NCBI GenBank assembly: GCA_002307375.1
Contig: NTJI01000001.1
Span: 992,001-1,056,000 of the forward strand
DNA length: 64,000 bases
From: Lysobacteraceae bacterium NML93-0399
GTDB taxonomy: Bacteria; Pseudomonadota; Gammaproteobacteria; Xanthomonadales; Xanthomonadaceae
Reading direction: 5' to 3'
How positions within the stretch are numbered: the stretch's first letter is position 1; each line of letters starts with the position of its first letter. Under the pieces are notes generated by a model. The model made no database searches. It had not been told where the DNA came from and saw nothing but the letters and a program-made list of their open reading frames with translations. This document shows, in pieces, positions 44,957 to 58,200 of this stretch. The position numbers were made by a program, and so were the translations under genes.

Positions 44957-45362
44957 TGTAGGAGCGCGCTCGTGCGCGAATGGCGCTCCCGGTAGGGCCT
45001 CATCGCGCGCAAGCGCGCTCCTACAGGGTTCGCGCACGCGGGCGCATCGAGAGTGCCTTGCGCGGCATTGCTGCATCAAACGGCGCCATCCGCCAACGTC
45101 GAGGGCCCCACGCGCCTGACGCCCCGTATAGGAGCGCGCTCGCGCGCGAATGGCGTTCCCGCTAGAGCCTCATCGCGCGCAAGCGCGCTCCTACAGGGTT
45201 TGCGCACGCGGGCGCTTCGAGAGTGCCTTGCGCGACATGGCTGCATCGAACGGCGCCATCCGCCAACGTCGGGGGCCCTACGCGCCTGACGCGCCCCGTG
45301 TAGGAGCACGCTCGCGCGCGAACGGCGTTCCCGGTAGAGCCTCATCGCGCGCGCTCCTACAG
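44957..45362. repeat. About 171-base tandem repeat carrying GTAGGAGCGCGC palindromes
   Basis: GGAGCGCGCT landmarks at 44961 and 45131 and GGAGCACGCT at 45303 give periods of 170 and 172. Each unit contains an inverted pair of the TAGGAGCGCGC arms and a constant block (GAGAGTGCCTTGCGCG, GGCGCCATCCGCCAACGTCG). There are 2.4 copies. The repeat fills most of the 553-base gap 44895-45447 between valS and ndh; I see no gene in it. Confidence 0.85.
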
Positions 45363-45447
45363 TGTTCCTGCGGCCAAACGTGCAGTCGCGACACCGTCTT
45401 CCCGCATGCCTGCCTAAGATCGGACGTCCCCGCGCACGTTGTCCGCC

Positions 45448-46794
45448 ATGTCGAACCCTGATCGTCTGCCCCACGTCGTCATCGTCGGTGGCGGCTTCGC
45501 CGGCCTCTGGGCCACGCGTGCGCTGGCGCGCGACGCGGTCCGCATCACGCTCGTCGACCGCGGCAACCATCACCTCTTCCAGCCCCTGCTCTACCAGGTG
45601 GCCACTGCCGGTCTGTCGGCGCCCGACATCGCCGCACCACTGCGCCACATCCTGCGCGGCCAGCGCAACGTCGAAGTGCGGCTGGCCGAGGTGCACGGGA
45701 TCGACAGAACGTCCAAGACGCTGACGCTGGCCGACGGCGACACCCTCGACTACGACACGCTGGTGCTCGCGTCGGGTGCCACCCATGCCTACTTCGGCAA
45801 CGACCAGTGGGCCGCGCATGCGCCCGGACTGAAGACGCTCGACGACGCGCTGCGGCTGCGGCGCAAACTGCTGCTGGCCTTCGAGCGCGCCGAAGCCGAG
45901 ACCGATCCGGCGCGATGCGCGGCATGGCTGAGCTTCGCCATCGTCGGCGGCGGACCGACGGGAGTCGAGCTGGCCGGCACCCTGGCCGAGATCGCACGGC
46001 ATACGCTGCGCAGCGAGTTCCGCAACATCGACCCCGCGCTCGCACGGGTGCGGCTCATCGAGGCGGGGCCGCGCGTGCTGTCGTCATTCCCGGACGATCT
46101 GTCGGAGCGGGCGCGCCGCCAGCTCGAAAAACTGGGCGTCGAGGTGCTGACCGGCACGCCGGTGGGCGACATCGACGCCGAGGGCTTCCGGCTCGGCGAC
46201 ACCCACGTGCCCGCAAGGACCATCGTCTGGGCCGCCGGCGTGGCGGCCTCGCCGCTGGGCGCGCTGCTCGATACCCCGCGGGACCGCGCCGGCCGCGTCC
46301 AGGTCGAACCCGACCTGCGCGTGCCCGGCCTGCCCGACGTGTTCGTGGCTGGCGATCTCGCGTCCGTGCAGTGCGACGGCCGCCCGGTGCCGGGCGTGGC
46401 GCCGGCCGCCAAGCAGATGGGCCGGCACGTCGCGGGCGCCATCCGCGCACGCCTGCGAGGGGAGCCGACCCGGCCGTTCGTCTATCGCGATTTCGGCAAT
46501 CTGGCGACGATCGGGCGCATGGCCGCGGTTGTTCACCTGGGCAGGCTGAAGCTCTCGGGCGTGGTCGCCTGGTGGTTCTGGCTGATCGCCCACGTGTTCT
46601 TCCTGATCGGCTTCCGCAACCGCGTGGTCGTGCTGCTCAACTGGACCTGGGCCTACTGGAGTTACCAGCGCGCGGCACGGATCATCTTCGGGCCGCCCGA
46701 CGACGTGGCATCGCGCGCGCCGGAGGCCGACACGCACGCGGCGGAACACGCCGGGCCACGGACCGATGCGCGCGCCGATCGTCGCTTCGGCTAG
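45448..46794 (+). CDS. ndh: Type II NADH dehydrogenase (NAD(P)/FAD-dependent)
   Basis: Membrane-associated, non-proton-pumping NADH:quinone oxidoreductase, 448 residues. Two Rossmann folds: FAD site HVVIVGGGFAGLWATRALAR and NADH site FAIVGGGPTGVELAGTLAEI. Quinone-site/FAD motifs FQPLLYQVATAGLSAPDIAA and LPDVFVAGDLASVQCDGRPV are canonical. The C-terminus has amphipathic/hydrophobic segments (VVAWWFWLIAHVFFLIGFRN, WTWAYWSY) for membrane attachment. The ATG at 45448 is preferred to an in-frame TTG nine bases upstream. It follows a long repeat tract. Confidence 0.93.
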   Translation: MSNPDRLPHVVIVGGGFAGLWATRALARDAVRITLVDRGNHHLFQPLLYQVATAGLSAPDIAAPLRHILRGQRNVEVRLAEVHGIDRTSKTLTLADGDTLDYDTLVLASGATHAYFGNDQWAAHAPGLKTLDDALRLRRKLLLAFERAEAETDPARCAAWLSFAIVGGGPTGVELAGTLAEIARHTLRSEFRNIDPALARVRLIEAGPRVLSSFPDDLSERARRQLEKLGVEVLTGTPVGDIDAEGFRLGDTHVPARTIVWAAGVAASPLGALLDTPRDRAGRVQVEPDLRVPGLPDVFVAGDLASVQCDGRPVPGVAPAAKQMGRHVAGAIRARLRGEPTRPFVYRDFGNLATIGRMAAVVHLGRLKLSGVVAWWFWLIAHVFFLIGFRNRVVVLLNWTWAYWSYQRAARIIFGPPDDVASRAPEADTHAAEHAGPRTDARADRRFG

Positions 46795-46870
46795 CATGGC
46801 CGCGCGTCGATCCAGGCCGGACCTGCCGCCAGGCTGAGTCGCGTCCCTCCCCACGTCCCGGCCGCTGCGC

Positions 46871-47680
46871 ATGCTCGAAATCTCCGCCTACAACTTCTGG
46901 ATCGCGCTGGGAGTCACCACCGCGGCCGGCCTCGCCACCGGCCTGGGCAGCCTGCTGGTGCTGTTCGCCAGGCAGCCCAATGCGCGCCTGCTGGCCTTCG
47001 GCCTGGCGTTCGCCGCCGGCGCGATGGTCTACGTGTCGCTGACCGAGATTCTCGACAAGTCGATCCTCGCCTTCACCAACGCATACGGCGAACAGCTCGG
47101 TTTCACCTGGGGAACGCTGTCGTTTCTCGGCGGTGTGCTCTTCATCGTCGCCATCGACCGCCTGGTACCCAACCCGCACGAGCGGCTCGATGTCGACGAT
47201 CCCTACTTCCGCGAACACAATGCCAGCTACATCAAGCGCGTCGGCCTGCTGACCGCGGTCGCGATCACCGCGCACAACTTCCCCGAAGGCCTGGCGACGT
47301 TCTTCGCAACGCTGGAAAACCCCGGCGTGGGCATGCCGCTGGCGTTCGCGATCGCCATCCACAACATCCCCGAAGGCATCGCGATCGCGGTGCCGGTGTA
47401 CTTCGCCACCAACAACAAGACCTATGCGTTTCTGGCCTGCCTGCTGTCGGGCCTGGCCGAACCGCTGGGCGCGCTGATCGGCTACGCGGTGCTGCGGCCG
47501 TTCCTGTCCGAACCGGTGTTCGGCGTCGTCTTCGGCCTGATCGCGGGCGTCATGGTGTTTCTTGCGCTGGACGAGCTGCTGCCCGCCGCCAAGCGCTACG
47601 CCAAGGGCCATGAAACCGTCTATGGCCTCGTCACCGGCATGGGCGCGCTGGCGATCAGCCTCGTGCTGTTCAAGTGGTGA
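46871..47680 (+). CDS. zupT: ZIP-family zinc/divalent metal transporter
   Basis: A 269-residue inner-membrane importer of Zn2+ and other divalent metals. About eight hydrophobic helices; helices 4 and 5 carry the metal-binding motifs TAHNFPEGLATFF and IHNIPEGIAIAVP, the ZupT signature. N-terminal NFWIALGVTTAAGLATGLGS and C-terminal GLIAGVMVFLALDELLPAAK also fit. Starts 76 bases after ndh on the same strand. No Zur-like site is obvious. Confidence 0.93.
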   Translation: MLEISAYNFWIALGVTTAAGLATGLGSLLVLFARQPNARLLAFGLAFAAGAMVYVSLTEILDKSILAFTNAYGEQLGFTWGTLSFLGGVLFIVAIDRLVPNPHERLDVDDPYFREHNASYIKRVGLLTAVAITAHNFPEGLATFFATLENPGVGMPLAFAIAIHNIPEGIAIAVPVYFATNNKTYAFLACLLSGLAEPLGALIGYAVLRPFLSEPVFGVVFGLIAGVMVFLALDELLPAAKRYAKGHETVYGLVTGMGALAISLVLFKW

Positions 47681-47706
47681 ACTGAAAGCCCGGTCACGGA
47701 GACCCC

Positions 47707-48786
47707 ATGCGGCGTCGCGCGTTCCTGCAGGCGATCGGCAGTGCGACTCTGATGTCTGCGTTCGCCCGGGCGACGGACGGTAACGCGCAGTTGATCGACA
47801 CGCTCGACCTCGCCGGCGCGCCGGGCGTGGCAATCGGCGTCGTCCACGATGGGCGCATCGTGGCGATCGAAGGGCGCGGCCATCGCGGACCTGCCGACGT
47901 CCACGCGCCCGGTCCCGATACGGTGTTCGAGATCGGGTCACTGACCAAGACCTTCACCGCCGGTCTCATCGCCGTGCTCGCGTCCGAAGGCCACCTCGAC
48001 ATCGACGCGCCCATCGGCCGCTATGTCGACGATCTGCCGCACGCGTGGCGCGATCGCCGCCTTGCCGCGCTGCTCAGCCATACCGGCGGCCTGCCCGAAT
48101 ATCTCGATGCCGAGAACTTCCGCACGCTGATGCCACAGGCGCTGACGCCGCGCGAGATCGTGGCGATCGCTGCCGCTCGCCCGGTCGCTTTCGCGGCCGG
48201 CACGCGCCATGCCTACAACAACACCGGCTACGTGTTGCTGGGCATGGCGGCAGAAGCTGTGGGCGGGGCATCGTTCTGGTCGCAACTGCGCGCGCGTTTC
48301 TTCGCGCCCGCCGGCATGACCCGCACGGGGCCCCGAACGGCGGTACGCGACGACGGTGACGTCGCCCGCGGCCGCTTCTGGGACGGCGCGGCATGGGACG
48401 ACAGCCCGCCGCTCGCCGCGCCGGGCGCGACGTTCTCTGCCGGCGGACTGGTGTCCACGGCGCACGATCTGGCGCGCTGGGCGGTCGCGCTCGACGCCGG
48501 CCAGATCCTCGCGCCCGCGTTGCGTGCGCGGATGTGGCGTCCTGCGCATCTCGTCGACGGCACGCCCATCGACTGGGGACTGGGGTGGAAGATCGAGGGC
48601 ACAGGCGAGAACCCGGTGGTGGCGCACGGCGGCGGCACCGCGGGCTTTTCCTGCTGGCTGCGCCGCGACATCGCCGCCGGGCTCACCACCATCGTGCTGA
48701 CCAACCAGAACGGCCGGGCCGATCCGGCCGCCATGACCGACGCCCTGCTGCGCACGCTCGCTACGCGAGGCGTCGTGACACCTTGA
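47707..48786 (+). CDS. Serine hydrolase, class C beta-lactamase/esterase family, Tat signal
   Basis: A 359-residue exported hydrolase. The N-terminus MRRRAFLQAIGSATLMSAFA is a twin-arginine signal (RRRAFLQ). Catalytic motifs: SLTK at residues 78-81 (FEIGSLTKTFTAGLIAV), YNN in HAYNNTGYVLLGMAAE, and HGG in VVAHGGGTAGFSCW replacing the KTG of beta-lactamases; this HGG variant is common in the esterase/D-aminopeptidase-like members. It probably acts on peptides or esters in the envelope rather than on antibiotics. It starts 26 bases after zupT, which suggests cotranscription. Confidence 0.88.
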   Translation: MRRRAFLQAIGSATLMSAFARATDGNAQLIDTLDLAGAPGVAIGVVHDGRIVAIEGRGHRGPADVHAPGPDTVFEIGSLTKTFTAGLIAVLASEGHLDIDAPIGRYVDDLPHAWRDRRLAALLSHTGGLPEYLDAENFRTLMPQALTPREIVAIAAARPVAFAAGTRHAYNNTGYVLLGMAAEAVGGASFWSQLRARFFAPAGMTRTGPRTAVRDDGDVARGRFWDGAAWDDSPPLAAPGATFSAGGLVSTAHDLARWAVALDAGQILAPALRARMWRPAHLVDGTPIDWGLGWKIEGTGENPVVAHGGGTAGFSCWLRRDIAAGLTTIVLTNQNGRADPAAMTDALLRTLATRGVVTP

Positions 48787-48817
48787 TCCGCCACTCCCGC
48801 GCCCCGACGCCAATGCA

Positions 48818-48841
48818 AACGGCCCGCATGCGCGGGCCGTT
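48818..48841. terminator. Hairpin between convergent hydrolase and rpoH genes
   Basis: AACGGCCCGC at 48818-48827, loop ATGC, GCGGGCCGTT at 48832-48841: a perfect 10-base stem extended by flanking TGC/GCA pairs. No strong T tract on either strand, but its position between two convergent stops suggests a shared terminator. Confidence 0.6.
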
Positions 48842-48869
48842 GCAGGAACATCGAAGTTGACGGAAAGAC

Positions 48870-49748
48870 TCAGGCGGCGAACAGCGCCTTCATTTTCTTC
48901 AGCGCATTGGCCTCGACCTGACGGATGCGCTCGGCCGACACGCCGTACTCGTCGGCCAACTCCTGCAGCGTCACCTTGTTCTCGTCGTCCAGCCAACGGC
49001 GAGCGATGATGTCGCGCGAGCGGGCGTCGAGCGTGGCCAGACCTTCGCGCAGCAGGCTGAGCTGGTTGTCCTCGCTGTCGTTGCGCTCGTAGGCCTGGGC
49101 CGGGTCTTCGTCACGGGCGACGAGGTAGGCGACCGGCGCCGGCGGCGCATTGTCGTCATCCTCGCCGGCCGGCGCGTCGAAGCCGATGTCGCGGCCCGAC
49201 AGGCGCGATTCCATCTCCAGCACTTCGCGCTCGGACACGTTGAGGTCGGCGGCGACCGCCTTGACCTCGCTGGCGTTGAGCCAGCCCAGACGGGTCTTGG
49301 ACTTGCGCAGGTTGAAGAACAGCTTGCGCTGGGCCTTGGTCGTGGCGACCTTGACGATGCGCCAGTTTTTCAGGATGAACTCGTGCATCTCGGCACGGAT
49401 CCAGTGCACGGCGAAGCTCACCAGGCGCACGCCCACGTCGGGGTCGAAACGCTTGACCGCCTTCATCAGGCCGATATTGCCTTCCTGGATCAGGTCTCCC
49501 AGCGGCAGGCCGTAGCCGTTGTAACCGCGGGCGACGTGCACGACGAAGCGCAGGTGCGAATGCACCAGTTCCCGCGCGGCGTCGAGGTCCTCGTCGTCGC
49601 GAAAGCGCTGGGCGAGCGCCTGTTCCTCTTCGACCGAGAGCACCGGAATCTGGTGCACGGCACCGATGTAGGCATCCAGCGAACCCAGCGGGCTGGGGAT
49701 CGGAAGGCTGTTGGCAACCAGGGCGTGGGTCATGGTCTGCGTGCTCAT
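48870..49748 (-). CDS. rpoH: Heat-shock sigma factor sigma-32 (RpoH)
   Basis: A 292-residue alternative sigma factor directing RNA polymerase to chaperone and protease genes. Region 1.2/2: [20 protein letters not shown]; region 2.1-2.4: [40 protein letters not shown] and [20 protein letters not shown]; the RpoH box follows in [20 protein letters not shown]; region 4.2 ends [19 protein letters not shown]. The start at 49748 has no clear Shine-Dalgarno (ACATCCTTCTCC precedes it). A sigma-E-type promoter and a CIRCE-like inverted repeat lie immediately upstream. Convergent with the serine hydrolase gene and 197 bases downstream of glnE. Confidence 0.97.
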   Translation of the reverse strand: MSTQTMTHALVANSLPIPSPLGSLDAYIGAVHQIPVLSVEEEQALAQRFRDDEDLDAARELVHSHLRFVVHVARGYNGYGLPLGDLIQEGNIGLMKAVKRFDPDVGVRLVSFAVHWIRAEMHEFILKNWRIVKVATTKAQRKLFFNLRKSKTRLGWLNASEVKAVAADLNVSEREVLEMESRLSGRDIGFDAPAGEDDDNAPPAPVAYLVARDEDPAQAYERNDSEDNQLSLLREGLATLDARSRDIIARRWLDDENKVTLQELADEYGVSAERIRQVEANALKKMKALFAA

Positions 49749-49759
49749 GGAGAAGGATG

Positions 49760-49786
49760 TTAGCAGTCGATGTCTATGACTGCTAA
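49760..49786. promoter_or_regulatory. CIRCE-like inverted repeat upstream of rpoH
   Basis: TTAGCAGTC, nine bases, GACTGCTAA: a perfect 9-N9-9 inverted repeat. The CIRCE operator bound by the HrcA repressor is TTAGCACTC-N9-GAGTGCTAA, so this matches 16 of 18 positions with one symmetric C/G exchange and the exact spacer. It ends 11 bases before the rpoH start codon. Confidence 0.75.
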
Positions 49787-49802
49787 GGCGTGCGGAAGTT
49801 CC
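49775..49802 (-). promoter_or_regulatory. Sigma-E (RpoE)-type promoter of rpoH
   Basis: On the minus strand GGAACTT (49802-49796), 15 bases, GTCATA (49780-49775). This matches the sigma-E pattern GGAACTT-N15/16-GTCnnA, and E. coli rpoH has such a promoter (P3). The -10 lies within the CIRCE-like repeat, and the transcript would start about 20 bases before the ATG. Confidence 0.65.
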
Positions 49803-49945
49803 CAGGTGTTCCGCCAGTGGAACGACAAGCGCGGTTTCGTTGACCTGGATTCACACTCGGAATACTGCCGGCGCTTGCGACATACCTCGGCAGCGCCACC
49901 AATTCTGGAAGCGCGCTCGACAACTCCGGATGAAATCGGCCTCGT

Positions 49946-52723
49946 TCAGGACCAGGCAGCTGCGCAACGGATCGTTTCGCGTGCCGCGTCCAGTTCCGGG
50001 GTGAGCGCCACGATGCGCGCGCGGCGGTCGAGCGTACAGCCCAGCCCCAGTTCCAGCAGCGTGGCGTGCGCGGTGCGCAGGTCGGCGCTGGTGGCCTCGT
50101 CGATCAGGCCTTCCGCTCCGGCCGCTTCCAGAAGCAGGGGCGTCGCACGCGGGGCCAGCAGGGAGGGGCGCGTCGCGGCCTCGCGCAGCACCAGGTACTG
50201 CAGCAGGAACTCCAGGTCCACCAGGCCGCCGGGGCCCTGCTTGAGGTCGAAGCGCTCGCCCGTGCTGCGGTCGAGTTCTCCGCGCATGCGCAAGCGCATC
50301 GCGCGCACGTCATCGAGCAGTTGCCCCGCGTCGTGCGGGGCGCACAGCGTGTCGCGCCGGACATCGTCGAACGCCGCGGCCATGCTGTCGTCGCCGGCCA
50401 CGAAGCGCGCCCGCACCAGGGCCTGGTGTTCCCAGGTCCACGCGCGCTCGCGCTGATATTCCGCGTAACTCGACAGCGACGACACCAGCAGGCCCTTGCC
50501 GCCATCGGGGCGCAGGCGCACGTCCACGTCGTAGAGCCGGCCGCCGCCGGTCACCGTCCCCAGCAGGGCGACGATCTTCTGCCCCAGCCGCGCCGCCCAG
50601 CGCTGCGCATCGAGTGGACGTGCTCCGGTCGACTGCGCATCGGCCGGCGCGTCGTAGAGGAATACCAGGTCCAGATCCGAACCGAAGCCCAGTTCCTCGC
50701 CGCCGAGACTGCCGTAGCCGATGACCGCGAAGCGCGCATCCGGCAGTGCGCCATGGGTGCGTTCCAGGTCGCGCTTGGCCAGCACCAGCACCACGTCGAC
50801 CACGGCGTCGGCCAGCCACGCCAGCTGGCGTGTGGCGTCCTGTCCGGACTGGCGCCGGTCGAGCGTGGCCAGCGCGATCCGGAAACTGAGCTGCTGGCGG
50901 GTTTCGTTGAGATCGAGCAGGCCCGCTTCGAGATCCGGCTGTTTGAGCGCGCGCGCGCAGGCCGCTGCCAGGTCGCCGCGCCGCGGCAGAGGGCCCTCTG
51001 CGCGCATGTCGAGCAGTTCGTCGAGCAACAGCGGGTGCGCAGCCAGGCGTTCGGCGAGAAAGGCGCTGCGCGTGACCACATCGACCAGCCGGGCGAGCGC
51101 GGCCGGGCGTTCGTCGAGCAGGGCCAGATAGCTGGCGCGTCGAAGGATGTTGTGCAGCAGGGCCAGCAGGCGACGGATCGCCTGCAACGGGCGGTCGGCC
51201 GGGGCCGATGCCTGCAGCAAGACCGGCATCAGCCGGTCGAGGCGCGCGCGCGCGGCGTCGGACAGGTCGCGCACGCTCGGCGAGCGGGCGAAGTCGCGCA
51301 GCGCAACATCCACATCGCTGCTCTCCGAAAACCCCGCCGCCTCCAGCACGCCGGCACTGCCGCCATCGGGCAATGCACACCAGTAACCGGCGAGATCGTC
51401 GTCGGCCCGCGCGGTGCGCTGCTGGCTGCGGACCGCGAACAGCGCATCGAACTCCGCCGCCACCGCCGCGCGCTGCGTGCCCAGCGCCACCTCCAGCGAG
51501 GTCCAGTCGGCATGGCCGAGCCCGCGGGCGATCCGCAGGCGGTCGAGCGGATCGCTCGGCAACACGTGCGTCTGCGCATCGCGCAGCATCTGCAGGCGGT
51601 TCTCCACCCGGCGCAGGCAGCGATAGGCGTCCTGCAGCAGTGAGAGCGTGTCCGCATCGATCTGCCCGTGTGCCTGCAACGCGGCGAGCGTCGGCAGCAG
51701 GCGCCGGTCGCGCAGGGCCGGCTCACGACCGCCACGGACCAGCTGCATCGCCTGGGCGAGAAATTCGACCTCGCGGATGCCGCCGTCGCCGCGCTTGATG
51801 TCGTCGGCCAGTTCCTTGCGCGCGACTTCGGCGGCGATCATCGCCTTCATCTGCCGCAGCCCGTCGAGCGCGCCGTAGTCGAGATAGCGCCGGTAGATGA
51901 AGGGCCGCAGCTGGACCAGGAAGCGCTCGCCCGCTTCCAGATCGCCTGCCACCGGTCGCGCCTTCTGCCAGGCATAGCGTTCCCAGTCGCGGCCCTCGTG
52001 CTGGAAGTACTGCTCCATCGCCGCAAAGCTCAGCGCGATGCGGCCAGCGCTGCCGAACGGCCGCAGGCGCAGGTCCACGCGATGGCAGAAGCCATCGCCG
52101 GTGGTCTCGTCGAGCAGTCTGGCCAGCTGCTGGCCCAGACGGGTGAAGTAGTCCTCGGCCGCCAGCGGACGTGCACCATCGCTCTCGCCTGCCGAGGCGA
52201 AGGCGTAGATCAGGTCGATGTCGGAACTGAAGTTGAGCTCGCCGCCGCCGAGTTTGCCCAGCCCGAACACCACCAGCCGCACGCGATTGCCATCCGCGTC
52301 GCGGACGTGGCCATAGCGCTGCGCGAACTCGGTTTCCAGCGCGTCGAGCGCGAGCGTCAGACAGGTTTCCGCCAGCGCGGTGCTGCCCGCGAGCGTGGCG
52401 TCGACATCGTCCAGACCGTGCACGTCACGCCAGACCAGACGCGCCGAACACGCAGCGCGATACCGGCGCAGCAGCGCCGGCCACTCGCTGCGCGCGTCGG
52501 CGGCCAACACCGGCAAGGCGATGCCGTCGGCGGCGTCATCGGCCAGCAACTGCGCCAGCACCGCGGGCTGACGCTGCAACACGTCGAGCGCGAAATCGCT
52601 GGCGAGCGCCACCGGCCGGATGCGCGCGCAGGCGGCGGCATCGCCACGGACGGTTTCGGGCAGCCGTGCGATCAGGCGATCAAGGTGGGCGTCGAGTTCG
52701 GGCGGCAAGCGGTCGTCATGCAT
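49946..52723 (-). CDS. glnE: Bifunctional glutamine synthetase adenylyltransferase/deadenylase
   Basis: Adds and removes AMP on glutamine synthetase in response to PII. The 925-residue protein contains two nucleotidyltransferase domains: [20 protein letters not shown] (N-terminal, deadenylase half) and [20 protein letters not shown] (C-terminal, adenylylase half), each with the G-S-D-x-D metal motif. Between them lie helical bundles including [20 protein letters not shown] and [20 protein letters not shown], both typical of GlnE. The ATG at 52723 ([14 protein letters not shown]) was chosen over 52780 on family length. It is the gene before rpoH on this strand. Confidence 0.96.
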   Translation of the reverse strand: MHDDRLPPELDAHLDRLIARLPETVRGDAAACARIRPVALASDFALDVLQRQPAVLAQLLADDAADGIALPVLAADARSEWPALLRRYRAACSARLVWRDVHGLDDVDATLAGSTALAETCLTLALDALETEFAQRYGHVRDADGNRVRLVVFGLGKLGGGELNFSSDIDLIYAFASAGESDGARPLAAEDYFTRLGQQLARLLDETTGDGFCHRVDLRLRPFGSAGRIALSFAAMEQYFQHEGRDWERYAWQKARPVAGDLEAGERFLVQLRPFIYRRYLDYGALDGLRQMKAMIAAEVARKELADDIKRGDGGIREVEFLAQAMQLVRGGREPALRDRRLLPTLAALQAHGQIDADTLSLLQDAYRCLRRVENRLQMLRDAQTHVLPSDPLDRLRIARGLGHADWTSLEVALGTQRAAVAAEFDALFAVRSQQRTARADDDLAGYWCALPDGGSAGVLEAAGFSESSDVDVALRDFARSPSVRDLSDAARARLDRLMPVLLQASAPADRPLQAIRRLLALLHNILRRASYLALLDERPAALARLVDVVTRSAFLAERLAAHPLLLDELLDMRAEGPLPRRGDLAAACARALKQPDLEAGLLDLNETRQQLSFRIALATLDRRQSGQDATRQLAWLADAVVDVVLVLAKRDLERTHGALPDARFAVIGYGSLGGEELGFGSDLDLVFLYDAPADAQSTGARPLDAQRWAARLGQKIVALLGTVTGGGRLYDVDVRLRPDGGKGLLVSSLSSYAEYQRERAWTWEHQALVRARFVAGDDSMAAAFDDVRRDTLCAPHDAGQLLDDVRAMRLRMRGELDRSTGERFDLKQGPGGLVDLEFLLQYLVLREAATRPSLLAPRATPLLLEAAGAEGLIDEATSADLRTAHATLLELGLGCTLDRRARIVALTPELDAARETIRCAAAWS

Positions 52724-52877
52724 GCAGCGATTGTCGCCTGCGCGGCGGGCGGCCGACACGGCGCTGTCGCATTGCGCCACCTGCCGGCGCGCTCACGCCT
52801 GCGGTCGGCGGCCAGGACCGGAACGCCGGAGGCCCGCGAGCGGCCCGCGTCGAACGACGCCACGCATGCCAGGCATT

Positions 52878-52914
52878 AAAAAAGCCCGCCGCCGGTAAAC
52901 CGGTTGCGGGCTTT
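52878..52914 (-). terminator. Terminator downstream of the FAD oxidoreductase gene
   Basis: AAAGCCCGC at 52881-52889 and GCGGGCTTT at 52906-52914, with an inner CCGG/CCGG pairing and a TAAA loop. On the minus strand it is followed by TTTTTTAAT. It lies about 105 bases after the oxidoreductase stop at 53019 and well before glnE. The rest of 52724-53018 shows nothing else. Confidence 0.88.
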
Positions 52915-53018
52915 GCTCCCTCCCCCACGTCGGGTGCAGGGCGATAGTGAAAGAGTCGTTACCGCTTTGCACGCTGCATTGCAAAACGATACCGACGGGT
53001 ACAAAAACCCTGATGCAT

Positions 53019-54643
53019 TCAGGGCTTAGGGCCGCGGCGCAGGTCGCGCAGGATCTCGCGCGCGGCGTTGCGACCGGGCAGTCCGGTGACGCCACCGCCG
53101 GGGTGCGAACCCGATCCGCAGAGGTACAGCCCGGGCAGCGCACCGCGGTAACGCCCCTGCCCCAGCAGCGGCCGCGCACTGAACAGCTGATCAGCGCCCA
53201 GCGCGCCGTGGAAGATGTCGCCGCCCACCAGCCCCAGCCGTCGCTCGAGGTCGAGTGGCGACAGCGCCTCATAACCGAGCACGCTGCGTGCGAAGTTCGG
53301 CGCGCGCGCATCCACCGTGTCGATCATCCGCTGCGCGACGGTGCCGCGATGCGCGTCCCAGCCGCCGTGGGCATCGTCGATGACCGGATTGACGTGCTGG
53401 CAGAACAGACTGGCGACGTGCCGCCCAGGCGGCGCGAGGCTGTCGTCGAGCGTGGACGAGATCACCAGCTCGACGACCGGCGCGCGTGCCCAGCCCGGAT
53501 TGTGCTCGCGCGATTTCGCGTCGAAGTAGGCGCGCTCGAAATAGCCCAGCGAATCGCCGATCAGGATGCCGCTCTGGTGATGCGGCTGCAGCGTGGTGCC
53601 CGGGGCGGCGCGGAAATCCGGCAGTTCGGCCAGCGCGACGTTCATGCGGAACGTGCCCGAGCCGCAACGGTAGCGGCGGATGCGCGCGGCGGTGTCGTCG
53701 TCGAGATGCTCGGGCGCGATCAGTCGCGTGTAGAGCAGCTTGGGATTGAGATTGGACGCGACCACGCCGGCGCGCAGGCGGCGCCCGTCGGCGAGATCGA
53801 CGCCCACTGCGCGCCCGCCCTCGACCCGCACCTGCGCGACCTCCGCATCGGTGTCGATCACCACACCGCGCGCGCGGCACTCGGTCGCGATCGCCTCGCT
53901 GATCGCCCCCATGCCGCCGATCGCATGGCCCCAGACACCGCTCTTGCCGTTGACCTCGCCGAACACGTGATGCAGCAGCACGTAGGCAGAGCCCGGCGTG
54001 TAGGGACTGGCGAAATTGCCGACGATCGAATCCCAGCCGAGCGCGGCCTTCAGCGGCTCGCATTCGAACCAGTCGTCGAGCAGCTCGCCGGCGGATTTGG
54101 TGAACAGGTCCAGCAGATCGCGACGGCCGCGCATGTCGAGCGACTTCAACTGTTTCGCGACGGTCAGCGAACCTAGCCAGTCGGCGAGCACGAAACGGTC
54201 GCTGACGTTCGGCGGCGTGGTGTGCATCAGCGCGCGCAGTATGTGCACGACCTGGTCGAGCATCGCGTAGTACTCGGGCAGTCGCGCAGCATCACGTGGC
54301 GACCAGCGCGCGAGCTCGGCCAGCCCGGCCGGGCCGCCGAGGCGGAACGCACGGCCGTCGGGCAGCGGCAGGAAGTTCGAGTACGGGCGCTCGACCACGC
54401 GCAGGCCGTGCTGCGCCAGGCGCAGGTCGGCGATGACCCGGGGGTTGATCAGACTGACGGTGTAACTGGCCAGCGAGTTGCGGAAACCCGGATGGAATTC
54501 TTCGGTGACCGCGGCGCCGCCGACGATGCCGCGGCGTTCGAGCACGCGCACGCGCAGGCCGGCGCCGGCGAGATAGGCCGCGCAGACCAGGCCGTTGTGG
54601 CCGCCGCCGACGATCAGCACATCGCAGTCGTCGGCGGTGGCGC

Positions 54644-54647
<4 letters not shown>
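53019..54647 (-). CDS. FAD-dependent oxidoreductase, phytoene desaturase/PYROXD2-like
   Basis: A 542-residue flavoprotein. The N-terminal FAD-binding fold is CDVLIVGGGHNGLVCAAYLA, followed by VRVLERRGIVGGAAVTEEFH and FRNSLASYTVSLINPRVIAD; the C-terminal FAD motif is GLYLCGSGSHPGGGVTGLPG with RNAAREILRDLRR. This pattern belongs to the phytoene dehydrogenase-related family close to eukaryotic PYROXD2 rather than to true CrtI; no other carotenoid gene is nearby. The substrate is unknown. The ATG at 54647 overlaps the TGA of the MurG-like gene (54644), so translation is coupled. A terminator follows at 52878-52914. Confidence 0.88.
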
Positions 54648-58111
<3,464 letters not shown>

Positions 58112-58200
58112 GGCGCGATTATCCACCGCGCGCGGGCAGCGCGGCGACGTGCGCCGACGCTGCCCGCTAGACTGCGCGCCCCTGCCCGTCACCGCCGCCG

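Noticed and set aside
44957..45362. Possible CRISPR array
   Set aside because: Repeats are 170-172 bases apart, the spacers are near-identical, the units are internally palindromic and there are no cas genes.
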